Below are positions 8,508 through 17,703 of a DNA stretch of 64,000 nt, piece after piece. Every line of letters starts with the position of its first letter. Position 1 is the first letter of the stretch. The stretch covers positions 2,367,174 to 2,431,173 of the forward strand of contig CP151667.1 in NCBI GenBank assembly GCA_038400315.1. Direction: 5' to 3'. The notes beneath the pieces were generated by a model, which worked only from the letters and a program-made list of their open reading frames with translations, was not told the origin of the DNA and made no database searches. This DNA comes from Isosphaeraceae bacterium EP7. Lineage in GTDB: Bacteria > Planctomycetota > Planctomycetia > Isosphaerales > Isosphaeraceae. A program made the translations under genes and the position numbers.

Positions 8508-10027
8508 CACGCCCCTCCCGCGGTGCGGCGTCGCAGGCCCGCGAAGGCCCCGGACGCCAGGTCCTCGAAAAGGCGTGCCCCGCCGATGACCAGGGCAAGG
8601 GCCCCGGCGGCGGACTTGGCCATAAGGAGGATTCCCCGCGAATCCGTCTGCATGGACACGAACTCACCCCCAATCAGACCTGCCCCAATCGCAAAGGCTG
8701 TGACGCGGGCGACGGGCCAGACTGCATGGAGGGTTTCCGAAAGGCGGAGTCCGGCCAGTCGATGCGCGATCCAGAGCGTGGGCAGGGCGAGCGATACACT
8801 CGACAGGGTATAGGCGATGGCGACCCCGAGTGGTCCCCATGAATTCCCGACGATGATTGCCGACGAATGGACCGCCGTGAGCGCGAGTCCCACGACCAGC
8901 AGCGCACGGCCGTGCCCAAGGGAGACATACAACCATCCGGAACTTGCCACGAGAGTCTGGGCCATACCCGCCAGGGCAAGCCAGCGAAGAAGCGGGATGA
9001 CCGCGGTCCAGCGATCCCCGTAGAGCAGATGCACGACCTCCGGGGCGGCGACGAGCAAGAAGGCGGCCAGCGGCAGGCCGATCAGGCTGATCGCTCGCGC
9101 GGCCTGCCGATACGCCCGGCCCAGCCGGTCTCGATCGAACTCCAGGCTCGACAGCAACGGGATCATCACACCGGACAGTGCGCTCGTGGCGAGCATCAGC
9201 GGCATCGACATCAGGAAGTAAGCGCGTGCGTAATAACCCAACGCCGCCGGTCCCCAGGATCGCCCGATCACGATGTTGTCGAGATTCCTGCCGACGTAGG
9301 TGACCAGGGCATAGGCCGTGAGATATCCGCCGAACGCGAGGAGCCCGCAAGTCCCCGCCCCCGACCTAGGAAGACCGGGTCGGTAACCGGTCGCGGCCAG
9401 GACCAGGACGAGACGCATGAGTTGGGTCGCCAGCGACTGGCCGACGAGCGCCCAGTATCCGTAGCCCAGCCGAGCAAGCCAGACGGCCGTCACCGCCCCG
9501 GCCAGGCAAGCTGTCACATCCACGCCGAAGATCGCACGCGAGCGGAATTGCCGGGCCAGGAGCGCCGAGGGCTGGGCGGCCAGGCCGCCAATTGCGAACG
9601 TGGCGCCCAACGCGGCGGCGATCCCGGAGAGCTCGTCCCGGCCGAAGAATGCGGACAGGGCTGGGCCGGCTAGGGCGCATCCGCCCCAGAGCAGCACGCC
9701 GGCGGCGGCGTTGATCCAGAAAAGGTTGTCCACCTGAGCCCGAGTCAGCCCTTCTCGCCTGACAGCGGCCAGGGACAGGCCCATGTCCGAAAAGGCTTGC
9801 AAGAAGGCGGTCAGGACCGCGGCCATCCCGATGAGCCCATATTGGTCCGGGGTCAGCAGCCGAGACAGGACGGACGTCGCGGCCAGGCCGATCGGCTGGC
9901 GAGCCACGACCAAGAGGATCGACCAGGTCGCGCCCTTCCGCGCCAGGTGGCCGATGTTCTCGGTGCTCGGTGGGTTGAGGCTCCATCGAGCCGGACGAGC
10001 GTCCTGAGCGAGCGCCGACGAACTCAT
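8507..10027 (-). CDS. Polysaccharide flippase, WzxC-type MOP superfamily
   Basis: 506 residues with about twelve to fourteen predicted membrane helices. The motif RKGATWSILLVVARQPIGLA opens the first helices, and SRLLTPDQYGLIGMAAVLTA is the characteristic first loop of the WzxC/Wzx family. TYVGRNLDNIVIGRSWGP marks the central repeat boundary. It should move undecaprenyl-linked repeat units from the cytoplasmic to the periplasmic leaflet, between the glycosyltransferases and the Wzy-type polymerase. The ATG overlaps the stop of the acyltransferase upstream (ATGA), and its stop overlaps the next glycosyltransferase. The family call is strong; the exact glycolipid cargo is unknown. Confidence 0.9.
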   Translation of the reverse strand: MSSSALAQDARPARWSLNPPSTENIGHLARKGATWSILLVVARQPIGLAATSVLSRLLTPDQYGLIGMAAVLTAFLQAFSDMGLSLAAVRREGLTRAQVDNLFWINAAAGVLLWGGCALAGPALSAFFGRDELSGIAAALGATFAIGGLAAQPSALLARQFRSRAIFGVDVTACLAGAVTAVWLARLGYGYWALVGQSLATQLMRLVLVLAATGYRPGLPRSGAGTCGLLAFGGYLTAYALVTYVGRNLDNIVIGRSWGPAALGYYARAYFLMSMPLMLATSALSGVMIPLLSSLEFDRDRLGRAYRQAARAISLIGLPLAAFLLVAAPEVVHLLYGDRWTAVIPLLRWLALAGMAQTLVASSGWLYVSLGHGRALLVVGLALTAVHSSAIIVGNSWGPLGVAIAYTLSSVSLALPTLWIAHRLAGLRLSETLHAVWPVARVTAFAIGAGLIGGEFVSMQTDSRGILLMAKSAAGALALVIGGARLFEDLASGAFAGLRRRTAGGA

Positions 10028-11271
10028 GAGGCCACCCCGACCAGCGAGATCGTCGGGACTGAACGCCTCGGCGCCGATGGCGGCGAATCGGGGCTCGTGC
10101 TGGGCCCTTTATGCGGCCGATTGCAGAACCGACGCTCGACCAGCGTGAATAAGCCCCATCCCAGCAAGAAGCTCGTCCCGAGTGCGACGGGGATGCTCAC
10201 GAGCAAGGTCGACCAGACGTCCCGGAAGCCCGCCATCCAGAGTGTCCTGCTGACGGCCTTGCATGCGGTCCAATGGACCAGATCGATGCTGTAAGACCGC
10301 GTTCCGCACCATGAGAGCGGGCGCAACGCCCTCAAGCTGGCCAGACGCACGTCGCTCCCCCAAAGCAGGATCAGCGCCGCTCCGCACAGGCCACCGACGA
10401 TCATCTCGATCACGAGTTGGGAGCCCAGGCTAGCGAAGAGTGCGCTGCGGCCGGCGAATCCGCCGAGCGCGATGGCCGCGAGGCTCGGGGGGAGCAGCCG
10501 GGGCGCCGCCCCGGTCGCGTGGTGGATCCGGTAGTAGACCGACACACCGACCGCGAAGAGAAACCAACGGCCGTCGAAGAAGACGCCCGAGATATTTGGA
10601 TAGGAGGGGATGAGCCAGGTCAGGATCACCCTCGTCGCGACGAGCACGCTGACCGCCCCGACGCCGAGGAAGAATCTGCAAGGGACGATTGCGACGAGCA
10701 GGCCACAGATCAGATAGAATCGTTCTTCATAGCAGAGGGTCCACGTCTGAGCCGCGACGAAGCGATAGTCGCCGCCGAAGAGGGGTGCCCGCCACGTCTC
10801 GATGAGTGCGACGTTGCCCGCCCAGTTGCCCCAGGTCAGGCTGGATAGCCTGGGAATCGGGTGGATTCCATCGTGGAACAGCTCGGGCCACCCGACGAAT
10901 GAAACCCCCCAAATCAGGGCGATCGCGAACGCGAGCGCAGCCCAGTAGGTCGGGTGGATCCTGCGGAAACGCCTGAAGATGAAGGCCCCGAGCCCCCTGC
11001 GATGCTCGCGTGCGGAGTCGGATGCCGATGCGATGCAATAGCCGCTGATGACGAAAAAGATGGGAACGCCGACCCACATGAGCGAGACGATCTTCAGGAG
11101 CGACCCGCCGATGCCCGCAAAGCCCGTCCCGGAGCCGGGTGCGGCGGCCGTCGCATATCCATCATTGGAGGAGTGGAAGGCCACGACCATCAGGCAGGCG
11201 ATTCCGCGCCAGGCATCCAGGCATTGATAATGACGTCGCGCCGGGATGGACGTGAGATCGGAGGGATTCAT
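10024..11271 (-). CDS. Acyltransferase family 3 (polysaccharide O-acetyltransferase type)
   Basis: 415 residues with about ten predicted membrane helices. The N-terminus has CLDAWRGIACLMVVAFHSS; the arginine and histidine of this 'R.iA.l.Vv..H' motif are the family's conserved catalytic-site residues. Further on are GVPIFFVISGYCI and FRRFRRIHPTYW, both standard acyltransferase-3 features. It probably transfers acetyl or another acyl group to sugars of the exopolysaccharide. The ATG is preceded by an AGAGGAG ribosome site seven bases upstream, which fixes the start and suggests independent initiation after the 70-base gap from the aminotransferase. Substrate is inferred from the cluster only. 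Confidence 0.88.
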   Translation of the reverse strand: MNPSDLTSIPARRHYQCLDAWRGIACLMVVAFHSSNDGYATAAAPGSGTGFAGIGGSLLKIVSLMWVGVPIFFVISGYCIASASDSAREHRRGLGAFIFRRFRRIHPTYWAALAFAIALIWGVSFVGWPELFHDGIHPIPRLSSLTWGNWAGNVALIETWRAPLFGGDYRFVAAQTWTLCYEERFYLICGLLVAIVPCRFFLGVGAVSVLVATRVILTWLIPSYPNISGVFFDGRWFLFAVGVSVYYRIHHATGAAPRLLPPSLAAIALGGFAGRSALFASLGSQLVIEMIVGGLCGAALILLWGSDVRLASLRALRPLSWCGTRSYSIDLVHWTACKAVSRTLWMAGFRDVWSTLLVSIPVALGTSFLLGWGLFTLVERRFCNRPHKGPSTSPDSPPSAPRRSVPTISLVGVAS

Positions 11272-11340
11272 CCGCTGACTCCTCTGAGACCTTCCGCGAC
11301 GGCCCGCCCGACTTCGATGTCGTGGCGAGCCCTGGGCTGC

Positions 11341-12546
11341 TCAATTCATCGCGATCCCGGCGGGCATCCATCGAGGCAGGGCCGACCGATCGCAGTGCAG
11401 ACCTGCCCCCACAATTTGAGCCTCGACATTCAACGCGAGTCGTTCGCAGACGTAGTCGATTTGCTCGTCGGTCATCTCGGTGAAGAAAGGCAGGGCCAGC
11501 GTGGACTGGGCGACCCGCTCGGTCACCGGGAAGTCTCCGGGCCGGTGGCCAAGCCGCTCGCGGTAGAGCGGTTGCAGGTGGATCGGCACGAAGTAAGGTC
11601 GAGTCGGGATGCCGTCCGCCTCGAGCGCCGCCATGAGTGCGGGCCTGTCGATCCCCTCTTCAAGCCTCACGACGTAGACGAACCAGCTCATCCGCGTGGT
11701 CTCGGGCGCGATGAATGGGATCTCGACCCCATCCTGCGAGGCGAGTCGCCTGTTGTATCGGGCGGCGACTCGTGCGCGGCGGTCGAGGATCTCGTCGAGC
11801 CGCCCTAGCTGCGTCAGGCCCATCGCCGCGCTCATCTCGTCGAGCCGGTAGTTGAAGCCCAGCCGCACGTGGTTCATCCAGGTCCCGTCGTCGTCGCGCC
11901 CCTGATTGGACAGGCTCCGCAGGACTCGCGCGAACGCGCGGTCGTCGGTGACGATCATGCCCCCCTCGCCGGCGGTGATTTGCTTGTTGGGATAGAAGGC
12001 GAAGACCGCCGCCCTAGCCTGGCTTCCCACACGCCGGCCGTTCCGCTCGGCACCGATCGCCTCGCACGCGTCCTGGATCAGCTCGAGGTCGTGCTCCTCG
12101 GCGATCGACCTCAGCTCTTCGATGGGGCAAGGCTGGCCGAAGACGTCGACGGCGACGATGGCCCGGGTCTTCGGGGTGATCAGGGCCTCGACATTGCTCG
12201 GGTCGATGTTCAGCGTCCGCGGGTCGATGTCGGCGAAGACCGGCCGCGCCCCCTGGTAAAGTGCGCAGTTGGCCGAGGCGATGAAGCTGAACGGGGTCGT
12301 GATCACCTCGTCGCCGGGGCCGATCCCAGCGGCGGCCAGGCAGAGGTGCAGCCCGCTCGTGCCGCTGTTGACGGCGACGCCCTCGGCAACTCCGGCGGAC
12401 TCCGCAGCCGCGCGTTCGAAGGCGCCAACCTGCGGCCCCAGGCTCAGTGTCCGTGTCCGCAGGACGGCGAGGACCGCTTCGATCTCGACTTCGGTGATCG
12501 AGGGCTGGGACAGTGGGACTCTCATCGATGCGCGGGCCTTGCTCAC
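11341..12546 (-). CDS. DegT/DnrJ/EryC1/StrS family PLP-dependent sugar aminotransferase
   Basis: 401 residues from a GTG at 12546, chosen because GGAGG lies seven bases upstream; an ATG at 12525 lacks such a site. The protein has NSGTSGLHLCL (PLP phosphate binding, about residue 60), Asp159 in LIQDACEAIGAE (pyridine nitrogen) and the Schiff-base lysine Lys188 in FYPNKQITAGEGG. It should transfer an amino group to a keto nucleotide-sugar, giving an amino-sugar donor. The CapD-type dehydratase at 20.4 kb could supply a keto substrate (inference). About 20 C-terminal residues after NVEAQIVG look extra compared with the family. Confidence 0.92.
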   Translation of the reverse strand: MSKARASMRVPLSQPSITEVEIEAVLAVLRTRTLSLGPQVGAFERAAAESAGVAEGVAVNSGTSGLHLCLAAAGIGPGDEVITTPFSFIASANCALYQGARPVFADIDPRTLNIDPSNVEALITPKTRAIVAVDVFGQPCPIEELRSIAEEHDLELIQDACEAIGAERNGRRVGSQARAAVFAFYPNKQITAGEGGMIVTDDRAFARVLRSLSNQGRDDDGTWMNHVRLGFNYRLDEMSAAMGLTQLGRLDEILDRRARVAARYNRRLASQDGVEIPFIAPETTRMSWFVYVVRLEEGIDRPALMAALEADGIPTRPYFVPIHLQPLYRERLGHRPGDFPVTERVAQSTLALPFFTEMTDEQIDYVCERLALNVEAQIVGAGLHCDRSALPRWMPAGIAMN

Positions 12547-12712
12547 AGATCATCCTCCGTTGAATTGGACGTCACCGCATCGCACTCGCAACCAGCTCGC
12601 TCGGAGACCGGACCGAGGGCCGGATGGCTGCCTGTACGTAAAATCGGGACCGGTTTTGCCGCTTCGTGGGCGAGAGACCTCGGGACACGGTTCTCCGTCC
12701 CTGTGATTCAAC

Positions 12713-15469
12713 TTAAGTCGCCGATCGAGGCCGGTCGTCGGGGTCAGTCGGAATCCCGCCGCCCCGACGCGTTTTCCGGGCAGATTTCTCGCAGTCGGTG
12801 GGCGATGCTTGGTCGTCGACGCCGTGCGCAGGCGACTTGTTGGAAACCACATCAAGTCGTCTAGGGCTGGTTCGCGGGATACTCAGGGGCAGGTTAGACG
12901 CGCGATCCGCCCCGTAGCCGTACCCGCATTCCCGACCATCGATCCCGTTGATCACGACCCCAAAGACGGGGGAGCCGATGCTTTTGAGGGACTCGCTCGT
13001 CCGCTCGGCGTCCTGCCGGCGGATGGCAGAGGCCCGGACGACGAGTAAGACTCCGTCGACCAGCCCGCCCAGGATCGCGGCATCAGCGACGGTCAGGAGC
13101 GGCGGGGAGTCGATGATCACAGAGTCGTAGGACCGGCGGACCGCGGCGAGGAACTCCACCAGCCGGAGCGAGGTCAGTAGCTCGGCCGGGTCGTCGACGT
13201 CCGGGCCTGCCGTGACGACGTCGAGCTTCGCGACCGATGTGGCCTGAACGGCCAGGTGGACCGGCACTCGGTCCTGGAGAATCTGAGAGAGACCGAAATC
13301 GCGGCTGAGGCCGTGGATCGCGTCGAGCCTGGGGCGGCGGAGGTCGGCATCGACGAGCAGGACTCGCCGGCCGGCCTGGGCCAGGCTGATCGCCAGGTTA
13401 CTGGCCGTGGTCGTCTTGCCGTCGCCCGGCATCGGGCTGGTAACCATGATTACCTGCAGGGGTCGGCTGCGGCGCAGGAAATCGAGGTTGGTCCGGACGA
13501 CCCGGAAGCCCTCGGCCGCGGGAGACCGGGGCATCACATGACCGAGCAAGCCGGGCCCGCCCGGCGTGGCGAGACGGCCCCCCGTTAACCTGGGGATCAG
13601 GCCCAGTACGGAGAGGCCGACCGCATGGCGGATCTCCTCGACCGTATGCAGTCGAGAGTCAAGCTGATCAACGACCACCGCGCTGCCCAAGCCCAGAACG
13701 AGCCCGGCCGCCAGCGCCACGCCGAGGACCAGAACCGAATTCGGGCGGACCGGGGACGTGCTGGGCGGGTCGACGACCTGGGCCGAGATCCCATTGAAGT
13801 CGCCAGCAAGCTGCACCTGCTTGAGCTGGTCGACCACGGTGTTGAACAATGCCCTCTGGCGCTCCAGATTGCTGCGGACGTTGGCGATGGCTAGCCAATC
13901 GACCTCGGAACGCTTCGATGCATCCAGGTCCTCGGCAAACTTCCCCTGGATCTCCACGCGCATCGCCTCGACCGAGGCGAGGCCGTGCTCGATCGAATCG
14001 AGCAGGTCGCGGATCGCGCCGTGCTCCTGATGAGAGGGGCCCTTCGAGCGTCCGTCCCGCAGCCGGGCGATCTGGGACCGGACGGCGATCAACGGGGCAT
14101 CCTTCGGGCCGAACTTCCCGGTCAGCTCTCGCTCGCGATTTTCCAGGCGTAGCAGGATGTCCGCGTCGATCGCCGCCAGCTTGTCCTTCAGGGTCTGCTC
14201 GCGGGCGAGCACCACGTCCAGCTGCGCCTTGGCCCTGTTGGCCTCGGCATCGGCGAATTCATCCCGCCCGAGCTGCTGTAAGAGCATTGGCCGCCGCTGG
14301 GCCATGAGCCGGTCCAGTTCTGCCTGCAACGTCCCGACTTGCCCCGCGGCCTGCCGCGCCGCCAGGTCGCTCGAATTGCGGGCCCTGATCCGGGACGCCG
14401 AACGCTGCTGCTGGGCGGCTCGCAGCCGGTCCCGCAGTTCGGCCACGTCAGGGTCCGCGGCGAGCAGCCTGGCCAGTTGCGTCTCGTCGATCGGCCGGCT
14501 CGGATCCCGGCCCGAGCGCCGACGTTCGTGGCCTTCGAGCAGGCGGGTGGCCGCGCCTCGCTGCAGCTCGAGGTCGGTCAGCTCCTCGAGAAGTCGAGCC
14601 GCGAGCGCGGTGTCGGGATCGGCCGAGCCATCGTCTTGAGGCTGGGCATTGGGGGATGCCGCTCCGCCGAGGTGTCCCATCGCCTGATTGATGGCCCTCA
14701 GGCTGGCTCCGTTGGCCGCCAGCTTCCTGCCGAGCTCGAGCTGGGCCTTGAGATAGACGGTCTTGAGCCTCGCCTCTCCCGCGGCGTGATCCCAGAGCTC
14801 GACTCGACGAGCCTGAGACGACCGGCCCGCGTCGTCCGCGGCCTGTGCGGGGGCCTCCTTGTAGAGCTCCAGGTACTTCTGCTCGAGCTCCTGCAGATCA
14901 CGGCCAAGCTCGTCCCTCGCCTTCACCAGTAGCTCGGTCACGTCGTGATTCTTCTTGTGATACCGATCGTCCAGGAAGGATTCATAGCTCGCCAGAACGG
15001 CGCGAAGGACCGCCTCGGCATCAGCGGGATCGGCGGATAGATAGCCGACCTGGAGCACCTTCGCGGCGGGATCAGGGCGGCTGACCGTCAGACGATTGAC
15101 GACCTCGCGTGTCGAGCGATCACCAAACCCGAGCGACACGAGGGCACGGCCCACGACCAGTGGACTGCGGAGGATCAGCGCCTGAGTCGGCAGGTAATCC
15201 TCAATCCCCTCGACTGACTGCCCCGCGTCGCCCCGCGTGAGGCTGAGAGGACTCCGACCTTGCTGGAGGACGAGAAGTCGGCTGGTCGAGTGAAACGAGG
15301 TCGTCTTCCTCGCCAGGTAGACGACCGAGGCCGTCAGGCAGGCCAGCGCCGCGACCGTGACGATCGGCCAGTTGCGTCGCGCCGTGCTCAGCAGGCGGCG
15401 AATGTCATCGAGGAGCCCGGCCGAATGGGATCCCGGCGCCGGGAGGGCGTGTGATGCCGATTGCGGCAT
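12713..15469 (-). CDS. Polysaccharide co-polymerase / tyrosine autokinase (Wzc/CpsCD type)
   Basis: 918 residues. An N-terminal Wzz-type membrane segment (WPIVTVAALACLTASVVYLA) is followed by a long periplasmic coiled coil. A second membrane helix (NSVLVLGVALAAGLVLGLG) leads to a cytoplasmic BY-kinase domain. Walker A is SPMPGDGKTTTASNLA at about residue 680, Walker A' is LLVDADLRRP and Walker B is SVIIDSPPLL. The C-terminus is basic and serine-rich and lacks the usual tyrosine cluster; only GYGYG offers tyrosines. It should set chain length and couple polymerisation to export. A GGAGAG site precedes the ATG. The 144-base upstream gap could hold an internal promoter, which matters because the upstream gene carries an IS element. 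Confidence 0.92.
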   Translation of the reverse strand: MPQSASHALPAPGSHSAGLLDDIRRLLSTARRNWPIVTVAALACLTASVVYLARKTTSFHSTSRLLVLQQGRSPLSLTRGDAGQSVEGIEDYLPTQALILRSPLVVGRALVSLGFGDRSTREVVNRLTVSRPDPAAKVLQVGYLSADPADAEAVLRAVLASYESFLDDRYHKKNHDVTELLVKARDELGRDLQELEQKYLELYKEAPAQAADDAGRSSQARRVELWDHAAGEARLKTVYLKAQLELGRKLAANGASLRAINQAMGHLGGAASPNAQPQDDGSADPDTALAARLLEELTDLELQRGAATRLLEGHERRRSGRDPSRPIDETQLARLLAADPDVAELRDRLRAAQQQRSASRIRARNSSDLAARQAAGQVGTLQAELDRLMAQRRPMLLQQLGRDEFADAEANRAKAQLDVVLAREQTLKDKLAAIDADILLRLENRERELTGKFGPKDAPLIAVRSQIARLRDGRSKGPSHQEHGAIRDLLDSIEHGLASVEAMRVEIQGKFAEDLDASKRSEVDWLAIANVRSNLERQRALFNTVVDQLKQVQLAGDFNGISAQVVDPPSTSPVRPNSVLVLGVALAAGLVLGLGSAVVVDQLDSRLHTVEEIRHAVGLSVLGLIPRLTGGRLATPGGPGLLGHVMPRSPAAEGFRVVRTNLDFLRRSRPLQVIMVTSPMPGDGKTTTASNLAISLAQAGRRVLLVDADLRRPRLDAIHGLSRDFGLSQILQDRVPVHLAVQATSVAKLDVVTAGPDVDDPAELLTSLRLVEFLAAVRRSYDSVIIDSPPLLTVADAAILGGLVDGVLLVVRASAIRRQDAERTSESLKSIGSPVFGVVINGIDGRECGYGYGADRASNLPLSIPRTSPRRLDVVSNKSPAHGVDDQASPTDCEKSARKTRRGGGIPTDPDDRPRSAT

Positions 15470-15612
15470 GGGACTCTCCGATTCTTGTGGGGAAATTCGC
15501 GGGACGTTCCGGGTGGGTGGTTTCGAGCCCGTTCAGGTACGACAAAATTAAGTTAAGGCGCGGATCGACCACTTCCGCCGCTCATTCGCCAGATCGGCAT
15601 CGCTCCGCCCCA

Positions 15613-16218
15613 TCAGGGAGCCGGAACGGTCCGGGCGAGCGTCCCGGCCGTTGATAGCACGGCACGGCGCAGGCCCTGATGTTCGGGGTTGAGCTGTTCA
15701 CCGATGACGGCCTGGCGATAGGCGAGCTCGGCCTCTCCCCGAGCCACTAGCCAGGTGATGAATTCCTCGCGCCACTCCGCTCGCGAGGGCTCGAGGGCCA
15801 ACGCCCTCACCCAGAGCGATTTTGCGAGATTGGATTCCCCCAGCCCGGCCCTGGCGAGGGCCTCCAAGCGGAGCCGCTCCGGAGCCGACAGGCTGGTGTC
15901 GTCCGGAGTTCGCTCCAGGGTCGCCCGAAAAAATCGGAGCCGTACCTCCGCGCCGTCAGCGTGGGTGTATAGCCCGTTCACGAATGGAATCGGCCAGGCA
16001 CCTCCGCTGGGGAGGACTCCGTCGAGGATCATCCCCGGGTCGAGCACGGCCGAGGCCGCGTCTGCGACCTCTTCCCACGAGGTCGGCCGGACTTCCAGGC
16101 AACGCCTCCAGCACAGGGTCGCCAGGTCGAGGTCGCCGGCCTGCGCGTCCAGCGCAAGTATTGAGCTGTCGGCCCCGGCAAGCCGGAGGGCGCGGCCGGC
16201 ATGGACACGAGTCGGCTC
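15613..16218 (-). pseudogene. C-terminal TPR fragment of the broken O-antigen ligase
   Basis: About 201 codons in the same frame as the 492-codon piece, separated from it only by the TGA at 16219-16221. The first codons (EPTRVHAGRALRLAGADS) read straight on from YLIDG, as a TPR helix would. There is no good start codon until a GTG at 16047. Alternating small and hydrophobic residues (ERLRLEALARAGLGESNLA and ELAYRQAVIGEQLNPEHQG) are typical of TPR helices. The region probably sat in the periplasm or cytoplasm as a protein-interaction module of the ligase. Confidence 0.65.
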
Positions 16219-17697
16219 TCACCCGTCGATCAGGTAGCTGAGGATTGCCAGATGGGCATGGGCCGAGGCCAGGGCAGGCGAGCTCCGTCGAGCATCCAGG
16301 AAGCAGCGGGTGGCCGGGACGAGGTGGCGCCGGAGGGGCTCATGCCCGATCACCTCGGACCCCCACCCGACTCCCGAGTGCGGCGCGGAGTGGACCGTGG
16401 CATGGAGCCAGAGTGGGTCGGCCAGTTGGGCAACTGCCGCCGGATTGTCGACCGAATCGCCGAGCCTTTCGGCCGCTTCACGCTCGTACAGGTCCAGGTG
16501 CGTCATCCCGAGCCGGAGATGCCCTTTGCCCCAGTCCGGTCGATCGAGGAGGGCCAGTTCCAGGGCCGACTGCATCCGCTCAAGTGCGGCCTTCGTCACA
16601 ATTCGGGGAATCGCCATCGGCGTCCCGGCCCCCGGCGTGGGGTGGCCGGTGCCGGCCAGCTTCGACTCGGACCGGGCGCGGCCGAAGTCATGATAAACCA
16701 GGGCGAGGGCGAGCCCGAGCACGGCCAGGATCAGCCCTGCTGCGACCGACCGAGCCATCCTCGGCCCGGCGTCGACCGGTCGAGCCTTACCGGCTCGGGT
16801 CGGGTCGCAGACATGCCCGCAGAGAACGACGGCGGGGATCGCGACCCTGGGGATGTGCGGGCTGAAATCGAACAGGCTCTGCACGGCCAAGGCCGTCAGG
16901 CCGAACAGGCCACCCGCAGCCAAGGCCCGGTCGGATTCCGTCGGGGCCTGGCGGACGGCGCGGACGCCCTCGAGACCGACGGCAGCCACCCCCACGAAGG
17001 CCATGCCCAGGCCAAGCAGGCCCCCCTCGACAAGCAGGTCGAGGGGCTCGTTCTCCGCCCGGGCGAAGATTACCCCTTGACCGTGACGGAACGAGGGGCC
17101 AGCCGCGACCCCGAAGCACCCCAGGCCCGAGCCGAGATACGGGTGTGCCGCCCAGGCCTGGGCGGCCGCCCCCCAGATTTCGAGGCGGTCGGAGTAGGCA
17201 GATCCATCCCGGAGCGAGCCCAGGCGGTGGTAAGCGGAAGTTTCGCCCACGATCGCCAGGAGCAGGACGGTCATCGCGGCAATCACCGCGAGGACACCGC
17301 CGATCTGCACGCCGACCCGGCCGCGGAGCAACAGGGCCATCACAGCCGCGGCGACCATCGTTGCCATAAGACCACTGCGCGAATGCGAGCTGACGATCCC
17401 GACGATGATCAGGCTGGCGGCATACGCCCCCCAAGCTCGTGAACCTCGGCAGCGCAGCACCGGGCCTGACAAGCCGAGACCCAGGGCCAGGTTGAGCGAT
17501 GCAGCCAGCGGGTTATGGCCGACAAACGGGCCCCCCGTACGCCAACCGTCGACGATCGGAGAGGCCCGGAACCCGTAAATTTTGCCGCCCCACGACAGGG
17601 ATTGCAGCAATGCGAACAGTCCCATCGCCGAGGCGCTTACGACCATCGCCACGCCGAACCGGCGCATCGCCGCATGGCCGCCACCCAGGCCGCGCAC
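16219..17697 (-). CDS. Central fragment of the broken O-antigen ligase (Wzy_C domain)
   Basis: The longest open piece, about 492 codons, between the IS element and the second TGA. It contains most membrane helices of the ligase, the SSHSRSGLMATMVAA arginine loop, and the periplasmic segment PYLGSGLGCFGVAAG typical of the Wzy_C family. It ends in the first TPR-like helices (HLAILSYLIDG). The apparent start near 17697 is only where the IS element ends: the coding frame continues to 17700 and matches the fragment on the other side of the insertion. Annotated on its own it would look like a complete O-antigen ligase, which would be misleading. Confidence 0.7.
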   Translation of the reverse strand: MRGLGGGHAAMRRFGVAMVVSASAMGLFALLQSLSWGGKIYGFRASPIVDGWRTGGPFVGHNPLAASLNLALGLGLSGPVLRCRGSRAWGAYAASLIIVGIVSSHSRSGLMATMVAAAVMALLLRGRVGVQIGGVLAVIAAMTVLLLAIVGETSAYHRLGSLRDGSAYSDRLEIWGAAAQAWAAHPYLGSGLGCFGVAAGPSFRHGQGVIFARAENEPLDLLVEGGLLGLGMAFVGVAAVGLEGVRAVRQAPTESDRALAAGGLFGLTALAVQSLFDFSPHIPRVAIPAVVLCGHVCDPTRAGKARPVDAGPRMARSVAAGLILAVLGLALALVYHDFGRARSESKLAGTGHPTPGAGTPMAIPRIVTKAALERMQSALELALLDRPDWGKGHLRLGMTHLDLYEREAAERLGDSVDNPAAVAQLADPLWLHATVHSAPHSGVGWGSEVIGHEPLRRHLVPATRCFLDARRSSPALASAHAHLAILSYLIDG

Positions 17698-17703
17698 GCC
17701 TAG

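Noticed and set aside
12650-12672. AAAATC/GGTTTT dyad as a terminator between the kinase and aminotransferase genes
   Set aside because: The stem is short, includes a wobble pair and has no T tract; the evidence is too weak.
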